From assembly GCA_033065855.1 (NCBI GenBank), contig JAVXUO010000243.1, forward strand, positions 248,001 to 312,000: a stretch of DNA of 64,000 bases, in the 5' to 3' direction. Position numbers and translations under genes: made by a program. Source of the DNA: Escallonia rubra (taxonomy: Eukaryota > Streptophyta > Magnoliopsida > Escalloniales > Escalloniaceae). Each line of letters opens with the position of its first letter. Position 1 is the stretch's first letter. Shown piece by piece: positions 47,040 to 59,300 of the stretch. The notes beneath the pieces were generated by a model. It made no database searches. It was not told where the DNA came from and was given only the letters and a program-made list of their open reading frames with translations.

Positions 47040-47865
47040 GCAGAGGCCACTGTCCTTTTGGCCGAGAGTTGTTGTTATGCTCATGGGAATTTGCGGATGC
47101 CAATCACTACTAATTGTAGCGGTTGGGGTGGGGCCACCATAAATATGACAATGACAAGACATGACACAAGTGCTTGTCTTTTTATGAGGCTAGAAAAAAT
47201 GAGCTGGAACATGAAACAAGGCTATGAGCTGGAACACAAAAAAAATTTGCATTGTGCCAGCCGTTACTAAGTGTAGCGGTTGCATGGTGGGGCCACAAGT
47301 ACAATGACAAGACATGACAAGTGACAATGGAAAGAAGCTGATTTTTTTTTTTGCATTGTGCCAACTGCTACTAAGTGTAGCGGTTGCATGGTGGGGCCAC
47401 AAGTACAATGACATGACAAGGGACAATGGAAATAAGTTGGGAAAAAAAATGGCCAATTTCGAAGCTGAAAAAAAAAAATTAAAAAATGGGGCCATCATAC
47501 CAACCACCACACGTAGTGGCGGTTAGGGAGCACTTGATCACTAATAGCCACAAGTGTAGCAATTGGCAATGATTACCAATAGCCACAAAGTGTAGCAATT
47601 GGGTGTGCTCCCAATTGCTACACTTGTAGCGGTTGGGAGGAAATTCGTGGCCCCCAACCACTACTCTTTCTTGCGGTTTGAGTTTTTTCAGTTTTTCGGG
47701 GCATTTTAATCAAATTTTGCAACCGCCACTCTTTCAGGTAGTTACCAATTTTTTTTTTTAAAAAAAAACACATCTGAGTCATTCATGAGTACACGTGGAC
47801 GGCTAGATTTATGGTGGATAAATTGTTATTTCTCCACCGGTGGGTGTGGATCGGCTTATATATAT

Positions 47866-47920
<55 letters not shown>

Positions 47921-47930
47921 CGAACGACAT
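47040..47930. repeat. repeat block with GTAGCGGTTG words, ~107-bp units and a (TA)n end
   Basis: The word CTACTAAGTGTAGCGGTTGC and variants recur (about 47105, 47263, 47369, 47504, 47620). Between the second and third copies a unit of about 107 bp is repeated directly, with GGTGGGGCCACAAGTACAAT in each. At 47575-47640 the words form a hairpin (CAATTGGG...CCCAATTG with TAGC arms). The block ends with CCACCGGTGGG and a (TA)n run at about 47853-47917, much like the inverse of 40189-40270. Confidence 0.65.
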
Positions 47931-48490
47931 AATATGGCAATAAACACATTTTATAATCATATTATTACATCTATATGTTATCTATACCATATGTAAAGAA
48001 AATGAACGTTTTGGTGTAACATCTCTTTTGGTGTTACATAACTACCTATCTAGAATGTATGTAAATGATATTCCAAGAAATTTTTAAAAAATAAAATCTT
48101 AAATTGTAAATAAGTACCTATGAGGATATATTTAGTTTCCAAAATTATATTCATTTTATCGAATGTGACAATCCACATATGTTTGATTATTTTGAAAAAA
48201 TATTCACATTATTAACTTTATTTTTGCACACGCATCGCGTGTATCACCGTGACTGGTTTATATGTAAAGGAATGCTTATTTTGGTATTGCGCAAAAACCT
48301 ATCTAAAATGGTGACATGTGTCGTTCTAAGATTTTTTTTTTAAAAATAGCAAGAAATAAAATATTTAAACAACAATAACAACCTATAAGGATATGTTTGC
48401 TTTTTACAATTCATCATTCATAAAAAAAGATACAGCTAAATAAATTTAAGAGGTCAAGCTTGGCATAAAGGTAAATGAAACCAATAAAAT
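47931..48490. other. AT-rich spacer
   Basis: No gene or delimited element seen. Confidence 0.4.
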
Positions 48491-48496
48491 AACCCT

Positions 48497-49940
48497 AGAG
48501 GGGAGGGGGGGGGGGGGTGAATAGGGTTTTAAGACTACTTTAAAAATAACAACCAACAAACCTCAATCTCAATAACTCAAATAAACAAACAACCAATCTC
48601 AACACAAATGTAAAACGATAAAGTAAAGAGAGAAGAGTTTAGAGATACTTGACAAGGAGAATTAAATGGTTCGGCTTGATATACCCACAAGCCTACGTCC
48701 ACCCCTTCAAGGAAGTCCCTTGAAAGGCCCTAGAATCCACTAGTATGATCTTCCTTACGGGTCAAGATTGAACTTCTTACAATCCCTTGATGCTATGCCC
48801 ACATTAAGAACAAGCTTTGACAAACCCAAAGCTCCAAAGTTTGACAATCCCAAGCTTTGATACAAGAACCTTTCAATGAAGAAATGTGTACAAGATTTCA
48901 CTCTCAAGAAGTAGATGAGTACAAGTTGAAGTACTAGAACAAGAGAGATGAGTATATGATGACTTATGAAAGTGTATCTCTCTCTAATGTAAGCTCACAA
49001 TAAATGCTCTCTTGAAAAGGATGAGAAATCAATGAAAACAAGAGAGATTTGAACAATTGCTTTGATATTTGAGAATATGAAAGATAAGAGAGCTTTGAAT
49101 GCAATTGATGAATCAAACCAATGCCCAAAATGAGTATTTATAGAGGTGGGAATAAATATGACCGTTTGGGGTTAGATGGGGCATTAAATGCTCCAAACGG
49201 TAAATGCAGTCGACTGCAATGCACCATTGCAGTCGACTGTAACCCAAAAGTAGCCGTTGGAAATTCAAATTTCCAACTTGCAGTCGACTGTAATCCATTG
49301 CAGTCGACTGTAATAGGCTACTGGAAGTATTGCAGTCGACCGACTGTAATACCTCACTGCCCAACTTGCAGTCGACTGCATTCCTGAAAATGCAGTTTCC
49401 TTGTTTTTAAAGCATGAAAAACTTTTATGCATGCAAGGGAAACCTATGGGCAAGTTCTAGGTATACAGTCATCGTAACAATCATCTCTCTATGTCTAGTT
49501 TACAAAGAAGGAAATAAAAGCATGAAAACTTCAATCGACGAATTCCTCTTTGATGCGTTCCGTTGAGAGTGTTTGACCATGTTGTTCGTCTAATAATCCA
49601 TTTGCATGAGTATGCGATTGTTCCTATTGCTTCATAAACTCAGTGCATGTTTAGACAGCATAATCATCAATGTTAATTATCATCAAAATCAAATATAATC
49701 CTAAGTTAAATAACCGTAGGGTTAATCGTAAATTATTGAAAAATGACACAAAACAAAAACTTAAATAGTAAATAGCTACCTAAAGAGAGATGTTTGGTTT
49801 TTACAATGCAAAATTCAATTTGCTAAATGTTACAATAAACACATACATACACGTGATGCTTGATTATTATTAATAAATTTATTTTATTAACTTTATTTTC
49901 GTACATGCATAACGTGTACCACGACGGTAACTAGTATATA
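48497..49940. repeat. retroelement-like repeat with a GTCGAC word array
   Basis: Opens with a purine run (GAGGGGAGGGGGGG, 48497-48517) followed by TGAATAGGGTTTTAAGAC, which could be a polypurine tract and LTR edge. At 49204-49383 the palindromic word GCAGTCGACTGC or GCAGTCGACTGT occurs six times, one copy with a 4-base internal duplication. I recall this type of sequence from plant LTR elements, but no LTR pair or protein was found here. Confidence 0.45.
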
Positions 49941-50352
49941 ATAAAGCTGAAACTGAGATAATGCAATTTTTTTACTTCATATTTGGCCTATGATATTGCA
50001 ATCTGACATTCAACCAGATGAATTTCACCATTTTCTCTATTTCACCTCAACATGTTCCACTTATAGACCAATTAACAGTATGTCAAAACTCTCTCTCTCT
50101 CAATTTTAAAACTTATTTCTCATTCAAATTATAGAAACTTTCATACATCATAGACAAAAGTCCAATATTTTTTCAGAAAAATAAACCTAATCTCCATCTT
50201 TTCATTTCATTGGAAGTCACACAAATGGATACGTACGCGATACGTCGTCGGATCGAACTCTGAGTAATTGATTCGATATACATACACGATCTGCTTGTTT
50301 ATTTTGGCGGCAACGATAACCGAGGACACGAATCGTTGGTAACCGGAGCAGC
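49941..50352 (+). other. upstream region of the XPG/UVH3 gene
   Basis: AT-rich to 50200 and then more balanced just before the start codon. No clear TATA box could be singled out. Confidence 0.4.
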
Positions 50353-53300
50353 ATGGGCGTTCACAATCTATGGGAACTTTTGGCCCCCGTCGGCCGCCGC
50401 GTCTCCGTCGAAACCCTAGCCGGAAAAAAACTCGCAATTGGTCCTCCTCTTCACAAACCCTAACCTTATGCTACTGTCAATTGATCATTCTACACACACC
50501 TTTCGTAATCTGTGTGGAATAACTTGTTCGAAAATTCTTTTGCGCAGATGCGAGCATTTGGATGATACAGTTCTTGAAGGCGATGCGGGACGAGAAAGGA
50601 GAGATGGTGAGGAATGCTCACGTGTTAGGCTTCTTCCGCCGAATATGCAAGCTGCTCTTCCTCCGCACAAAGCCTGTGTTCGTCTTTGACGGTGGCACCC
50701 CCGCTCTCAAGCGACGAACCGTGGTGGCGCGCCGCCGCCAGCGCGAGAACGCGCAGGCCAAGCTCCGCAAGACCGCCGAGAAATTGCTTCTCAATCACGT
50801 GAGCGCGCCTAAATCTTGTTTATGTCATTCTTGAAATACTTAATAGTATCTTTGGTCCATAACTTTTCTCACCTTTCACCTGTGTTCGAACATCCAAGCG
50901 TAGTGATTAAAGATCAAATCAGGACAAACTAGGGCAAAAGCAATGAGCAAAGTCAATGTTTATAGGTTCAAAGTCCTTTGTAATAATTGACAACATGTCA
51001 AGGTGACAAAAATTATGAGAAGGAGATGTAATTTGTCGCAGACTATGTTGCGGACTAGCTTTCAGTTGGTTAGGATGTAAATTCATTTCTTCGGCTGTAA
51101 ATGAATCGGGTTAGCTTGGGCCTGGATATAAGTTTGGACAATTGATTATGTGGTTTACTGTATGATTTCAATGTGGCTATAGAGGGATTTTAAATCCTCT
51201 ATGGTTGTGCTCCGTTTGTTGAGAAATGTAGGCCTTTTTACTAAGCTGCTTAGGCAAAAGCCATTGGTTTGAAAGACGTAAAACGAGGTTTAAACTATTT
51301 CTTACGTTTGTTTTATAAGAGTTTCCAGTAAAAAGTTTGGAATGCGATCATTCTGCAGTTTATTTACTTTTGAATAATATCTCGCAATTTAATAAATCTG
51401 TGCGCTGTCTATGGTTCTTTTGAGGAATTTTTTTTTTGTTTGTTTCTGGTTAACTTTGATAGCTCAAGGAATTGAGGTTAAAAGAACTGGCCAAGGATCT
51501 TGAGGACCAGAGACTGAAAAATGATGTTAAGGGTAAACGAGTTATGTCAGATACAACAGATATGGCTGGGAACCCCATGGAAGGAAATAAAGCTGTATTT
51601 GGAAGTTACAATCAAGAAGAACTTGACGAAATGTTAGTTATATACTTGATTGCATGTTTTATTTCTTGAGATAGTGTAGGTCAAAATTATTTAAGGTTTC
51701 TTGTGATGAGTCGATTAAGGTTGGCAGCGTCTCTTGCGGCAGAGGAAGATGAGAATTTTGCAGGCGGTGCATCAGCATTTGGGGCTAGAATTCCTGCTGA
51801 AGAAGAGGATGGTGACGAAGATGAAGAAATGATACTCGTAAGTATTTACCATGCTGACAAAAATTCCATCGTCTACATATATGCTTGATGAGGTCTTGTA
51901 AAACATATGGTTGTAGTTTTTCTTTGCACAACAATTCCTTTCTTTTGACAGTTTGACTCTGTAGTGGGAACTGTAGACATGAAATGTTAAGACAGTTGTA
52001 CGAGAGCAACACGTATAATTATGAAAATTAAATTTGGAGGGCCGAGTCATATGCAGAGGAGTCGAGATTATTTTGGGATTGCGTAAATTTACTTGCCTGC
52101 TTAGTAGCACTTAGCTGCTTTGCTGTTCTCAGGTGTCGTAGACACGTAGTGTCCCTCCTCAGGGAGTTCTTGTATTGTTTGACATTACGAATACGGTGAA
52201 GTTTGGTCGCTTCTCTTATCAAGATATCTATCTCCAATGATGTTAATGTTTTAATATTTTGTTTACAGCAGCTTTTTGACCTTCACTATTATCTTATGTT
52301 GGGAGAACTGCATAATGGATTTCATTAGAGTTGATTTTGTGACTTTTATGTTTCTGTCAATTTAAAGTTTCTTGTTAATAATGCAGCCAACAATGCATGG
52401 AAAAGTCGATCCTGCTGTCTTAGCCGCTTTACCTCCATCTATGCAACTTGATCTTCTTGTTCAGGTGATTTAAATTGAACTTTCAGTTGTGTCCTCTTAA
52501 TATTGGTACATGTCTCATTATTATGGTCTGTAGTCCTTGAAACAAGACTTAATTATTCTTGTGGGATGGATCTCATGCAGATGAGAGAAAGACTGATGGC
52601 CGAAAACAGACAAAAGTATCAGAAGGTCAAGAAGGTATGCGTTAATCTCAGTTAGGTACATCTGCACTGAAGTATAAACCATCCTTCGGCAAATTATCCC
52701 ATACTCGTCGTACTAAGTTTGACAATATGCTTGATATAAAAGATCATTGATTGATTACTATGTTGAGCGGCCCCCTTGTGCATCCCACTCAACCACTATT
52801 CTTTGGAGAAAATTGCAGTCCACAATTAATTTCACTACTTGGTTTGTTAGGTAATTAAATGTATGCCATTACAATCATTAGGTGTTCATTTTACAAGCAA
52901 TAAATCTTGATTCCATACCTTCGTTTTATTTATCGCTGGATGGTGTTTATGTCCAATTATTGCAATGAAAGCTCTAGCGTGCCAATCATAAACGATTTAA
53001 AGACCGATGCTAATTTAGTTTTTGGTAGAGTATAACTAATGCTTTCTTATTGTGTACCCAGGCCCCTGCGAGATTCTCAGAACTCCAAATCCAGGCTTAT
53101 CTTAAAACAGTTGCTTTCCGCCGGGAAATAGATGAAGTGCGGAAGTCTGCTGCTGGGAGGGGAATAGGTGGCGTCCAGACTTCACGGATAGCATCTGAAG
53201 CCAACAGGGAATTTATTTTCTCGTCATCTTTTACCGGGGATAAGCAGTGAGTAAATATTGTGTCCTTTCTTATAAATTTATGGTTGAGCATGAGACTGTT

Positions 53301-56300
53301 CATTGCTTAACCTCATATGCTGACCGCACAACTGACAGATTTTTAAGGAACTCTTTTATGGTCTTCTTTCTATCTTGCCCAAGTGAACATTTTCTGAATG
53401 ACATGCTTGTTTTGTTTAGAGTTCTTACATCTGCTGGACTAGATAGAAACAGCAACGAGCAACGCCAGATACCAACAGAACGTCCTTCAGATTCTTTGGA
53501 TGGTGTTGTATCAAACAAGAAGTCAAATGCTGCAAGGGAATTGGTCGTGGATGAACCTAGTAGTGTGTTGGATGATGACATCGACACATACTTGGATGAA
53601 AGGGGTCGTGTTCGAGTTAGTAGGGTGAGAGCTATGGGATTTCGTCTGACTCGAGACTTGCGAAGGAATCTGGATCTGATGAAAGAGGCTGAACAGGATA
53701 AAACAGAGACAAATGAAAATGCAAATTTGAATAGTATCCAGCATGTGGAAACTTCACATGAGGACAATAATTTAACAGTTTGCCTCAACAACACACATGA
53801 AGAGTCTACTTCTACAAATAAAACTGCCATAGAGGTATCATTTGAATATGATGGTGCGCACAAGTGTGTTGAGAGTGACGATGATCTATTTGCTGATTTA
53901 GTGGCAGGAGGTCCAGCCAAAGTTTGTTCAACTGATAATACTCCCTCAAGGAAACAATCTGTTGATTCTACTTCAGATTGTGAATGGGAGGAAGGTTTGG
54001 AAGATAAAGAGATTGCTCTAGTTGCAGAAGGAAAAGATAGAACTCTAACTCATGACATCGAACTTGGAAGCAAGCCATCTGGTGCTAATTGTGATGTAAG
54101 TGATGAAAGTGAAGTGGACTGGGAGGACGGATCTTCCGGTGTTCCTCAACATGGTGGCCGATGTCCACCTGAGTACCAGAAAGCCGTCTCTAAAGGTGCT
54201 CTAGAAGAAGAATGTGATTTCCAGGAAGCTATAAGGAGGAGTATTGAGGATGTAAGGGGTCAGAACCATTCTGTTTCATCATCTGAAGATGGGAAGTCTC
54301 GAAAAGATGAAGAAGTGGTCCGCGAGGATTTAACACTTGAAGAGAAGGAAAGGGCCGAGCGAAAGTCGTTATTAGGAGATTTACGATCAAGTGCTACATC
54401 TTCTGATATTATGGCTGGAGCGGAAAGGAAGGACGGTGCAGGTGGAATGCATATCTTGAAAATAGGCAGTTCTCCAGAGACCCAGTTGGCCCAATCAGTG
54501 GCCATTAATCCTGATAACAGACAACAGCTGGTTGATAAACCTTGTCAAGTCTACCCGAGTTGTCACCCTGAACGTTTAAGGCAAGATGGAAGTCGCAGTT
54601 ATCTCCATGAGGAATTTGGACATATGGAATCAGTTGCTCCTACTGAAGGAAATGGAAATAACTTGAGTAAGGAGCAGTGCATGGATGCTTCCAGCAGTGG
54701 TCTGGTGCCCAGCAGTACAAATATATGTTCTGGTAGTACTTGGGAATATTCGGAGACAGTGTTAGCTGACATGCCGGATGCCCCTCCCGGTGACACTCGA
54801 CAAATTGAGTCTGATTTTGCAGCCACTGAAAAATTAAACGAGATAACAACTCCCAGAGAATCCCTTGTTCTAGAATGCCATGATTCACAGAAGTTTGCTG
54901 AGAAAGTAGATCATGCTGACTTTCCCAATGGGAGAGATGATGTGATTGACAACTCTGCTGTCATGTGCGGTAGCAAGGAACAGTTTGAAATTACTGAGGC
55001 TAGTTTGGAGGAGGAAATGCTAGATTTAGATAAAGAACGTGCTGATCTAGGAGATGAACAGAGAAAACTTGAACGTAATGCGGAATCTGTAAGCAGTGAA
55101 ATGTTTGCAGAATGCCAGGTTAGAACTCAAGTTCCGAATATATGTTGATTTGCTTAACTGCGGTCGGTATATTGTATATATAACTTCTCAACCATTACTT
55201 TTCTGCTAAAATTTGTGTTGAAATCTAAAAGCATAACGTGTTAAATGGCGTGATAAGTTGACTTTATTTTACACATATTTCTATCAAAAACCTATGTTAC
55301 ATGTACTCTTCAGAATGCTTGAAATACCCGTGTCGGAAACTCGACACTTGGACATGGGTATGGGATTTGTGTCCGACAGATCTCATAGGATATGCAACTA
55401 TGAACACTATCTTATAGTGTTTCTTATAATCTGTTATCAGTTTGAGATGAGACAAGATCTCAGTTAAAACCATTCGCGTCACAAAAAACACCATTTACCT
55501 TAGGAATAACTAAAAGTATTAATATATTATATATGTGAATAATTTGCCATGTCCCCATGTCTTGCGAATTAAAAATTAGACGAATCTGACACTTGGACAC
55601 GTATCCGACCCGGACACTCATACCGAGTGCATGTAACATAGTAAAAAACTATATCACGTTACCGTTTTTAGGACATAGTAGTCACGGTTTTAGCTTCCTT
55701 CTAGTGGCATGTGATAGTGCTATTTATTTCCAGCTCAATGGTTGGAGAGGATTTTAGGTTGGAGTCTTCACAACATTAATAATGATGACAACTAATGGGG
55801 GAATGCAAACTAAGTGGTGGGCCTGTGGAGACAAAGTTATCACTCTGCTCACTTTTTATTGCACTTTTGCTTAATTGGGGAAATCCATTTGCTTGTTACT
55901 CTTGTTGTCTCGATGGTGGCATGCATCTTTCGTTTATTTGTTTTTCTTTTTTGAGGAAGAGCGGGGGGGGGGGGAGGGGATATGTACCTTTTCTTTGTTG
56001 GTGGGCGTGCGTCAAACTTGGAATACCATATTATTGGTGCGTGTATATGTTAAAATACTGTTCAAGTGGTGATAACAGATTTTGGCTCTCAGGAAGCTTG
56101 TTTCTCTTTTCTCATAGATATTTTTCTGTTTTTTTCCTTCTTTTGTAGTGTGTGGTGGGGAACGGGGGGTTGATGTTGAGTAGAGAGATATGAATGTGGT
56201 TGACCTAAATATTTGTTAGTTTATTGTAGGAACTGCTTCAAATGTTTGGCTTACCCTATATCATCGCACCAATGGAAGCTGAAGCTCAATGTGCATATAT

Positions 56301-59300
56301 GGAACTTGCAAACCTTGTTGACGGTGTAGTTACTGACGACTCTGATGTGTTCTTGTTTGGGGCACGAAGTGTGTACAAAAACATATTTGATGATCGCAAG
56401 TATGTTGAGACGTACTTTATGAAGGTGCGTATCTTGCATAGCTTTGCCTCATAAGTAATATTGCCATGTCATTCAACCTTATTAAGCGGCTGACCATTTG
56501 AGTTGTTAGGACATTGAAAATGAGCTTGGCTTAACACGAGAAAAATTAATTCGTATGGCACTACTGCTTGGGAGTGACTATACTGAAGGTGTAAGGTAAG
56601 CTACAAACTTCATGTTTTCTTATCCCAAGCATTAGGAGTTATGCTAGTCGTACTTTATCACCTAGTGTTTTACCATGTTTTTTGGCGTTTATCAGTCACA
56701 TTCATTACTGGCATTTATTCAAACTCATCTCCTGGCCTGCTACTTTAAAATTTGTTGAGCCATCTGTCTGTTGTTGTTAACAGTTTTAGAAGGTTTTACT
56801 AAGTCATCAGCAGTTATATCTGTTTCTAATATTATAGTCCAACATACTGAGTTTGAATATTAGATTTATGACCTATTTCATCTTTTATTTCATGGTGTAG
56901 TGGAATTGGCATTGTTAATGCGATTGAAGTCGTAAATGCATTTCCTGAGGAAGATGGACTGCAGAAATTTCGGGAGTGGATTGAATCACCAGATCCTAGT
57001 ATCTTTGGAAAAGTTGATGGGCAAGGAGGAGGCAGTTCGAGGAAGAAAGGTTCAAAAGCTGGTGACAGCGATGTGAATTGCTTAAAAAGCGATTTTGAAG
57101 GTGTTTCTGCATCTGAGCTAGACGTTTCACAGTCTCTCGATGGCATTCAAAAGATGAAGGAGATCTTTATGAATAAGCATGTAATTAAATGTTTAAAGCT
57201 CATAATTTTTATCTTTTAGTATTTACTTGAACACAAACGATTTACTTCTTGGTGATTACCTTTTATAGAGAAATGTGAGCAAAAACTGGCATATTCCTTC
57301 TTCTTTTCCAAGCGAAGCAGTTATTTCGGCATACGATTCTCCACAAGTGGACAAGTCCACAGAGCCTTTCGCATGGGGAAAGCCGGACCTCTTTGTTCTT
57401 CGAAGGCGAGTTTTATGTGATTTTCTCGCTTTTAGTTGTTACCTGTGGCTTATAGAACTCGGAATTTTTTTTTGGTTGCATATTTCTTGGACTTTTTTGG
57501 GTTCAAAAATACGTTTGAAAATAGCACTCATCGTCCTCTGCTGCGCTATATTATGTTAGTTAATTCTTTGCTCAACATGTGGCAACTCACTAGTAAGCAG
57601 TTAACGTCGCCAAAAAGTTGCAAAACATAAAATTTGTACTAACAAGCAAGGTCTTAGTTTGCCTTGTGCCAGTAAGTTTGTAATAATACTAGGTAAGCAG
57701 CTAACTGCTTAGCGTTTAGGTAGACATTGCAGTCTCCGCTGCAAACCTGCTGCATTGGTTGTAGTTCTTGACTTAAATTGTTAAGTGCATAGTTCTAAAT
57801 TTTCGGCCTTTGCTTTCATGTTTCGTGGTTGCATAATTCTTGTTCCAATTCTTGTGGTTCTGATCCATGAATATTGGTCAACCACTTTGATCTGTCTATA
57901 AGCTTTTTGTACCACTCATTTACTGGCCCACTAACTGTTTCTGCTTTCTGCAATTTGAGTTCGATCAAGCACTGATAATTTTGTTACTTGTGTACTTTAC
58001 AGAAAGATCTGAAATGATAGATTTTGAAGTTCTGTTTTTTAATTTTTACGACAGATTGTGCTGGGAGAAGTTTGGATGGGGTACCCAGAAGGCTGATGAG
58101 TTGCTACTGCCTGTTCTGAAGGAATACAATAAGCATGAGGTCTCTCTCTCTCTCTCTCTCTCTCTCCCTCTCCCTCTCCCTCCCTCTCCCTCCACACTGA
58201 CACTGATGCAGGATCAACCACCAAGAGAGGAGCAAAGTACTGTAGTGAATCTACTGTTCACGCTCAAATTTTTTAAGTTTCAAGGGTCTCTCTCTCTCTC
58301 TCTCCCCCCTCCCTCCCTCCCCACATTGACACTGATGCAGGATCAACCACCAAGAGAGGAGCAAAGTACTGTAGTGAATCTACTGTCCACGCTCAATTTT
58401 TTTTAAGTTTTAAGGGTTTTAGGATCAAATGCGTAAAACACCTCATTTTTTGCTGTCAAAATTGTGTTACACCTCAACATTATTTTTGATAGCATTCTGA
58501 ACACCATCCTATTTCTGTGTTGCACCTTTGGTCCAAAAGGATCAGGATAAAATAGGCAGAAAAGAATACACTAATATTCATGCGGCCCGCCGGGGGGTGG
58601 GGGGACAGCTAAACACGGAAGTATTTGTTCTTGCTTTTTGCCATATCTGTTTGGGTATACACCACCAATCTCACTTTGCAAACCAATATTGTAACTGCCA
58701 ACTTGTATCATCATCTGTCATGGCTACAGCCAGACTTTTTAATTGTGCCTGCCTGCAAATCAAAAACCACCACAAGCACCCAAAACACCACCATACACAA
58801 TTTGAGACCCTGCCATAAACAGGCTCTCAAGTTGATTCACAATGAGAGAGAGAGTGGAAACCAGTGACAATAGCGCCATTCTTTCCAGAACAATAGAAAC
58901 GAAACATCATATGTTGATGGTGTTTCAAGGATAGGTTCTTGCACCTTGTTGTTGTAGTTCTCTTGTGTGAGTGGAGTGGGTATAAACTGAGAAAATAGGG
59001 TATTCATTTTGGATCTAGGGCTTGTTTGCAGTGCAGTGATCTGGTACTAGAGGAGGAGGGTGATAGATGGAAGAATTTGTTGTTGCCATGTGGCTGGGTG
59101 GTAATTACAGGTGGCCGAGGGTGGTGGTTAGAATTTTGATGAAGATGGAGAAATAGAAAGGTCTGTAATTTATTTTTTATCAGCTTAAGTGGAATCTAAC
59201 ATATGTTGCCTATTGTACCCCAACCCTTGCCCCACTTGATACACAAAAGGTTTAAAATGCAACAGAAAATAGGTTATGGTCTCAAATGTCACTGAGAATA

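Noticed and set aside
47811..47996. Frame with a Tyr-Ile repeat
   Set aside because: Translation of the (TA)n microsatellite.
53300..53920. 206-codon minus-strand frame
   Set aside because: Shadow of UVH3 exon 8, which is supported by phase-matched splicing and family motifs.
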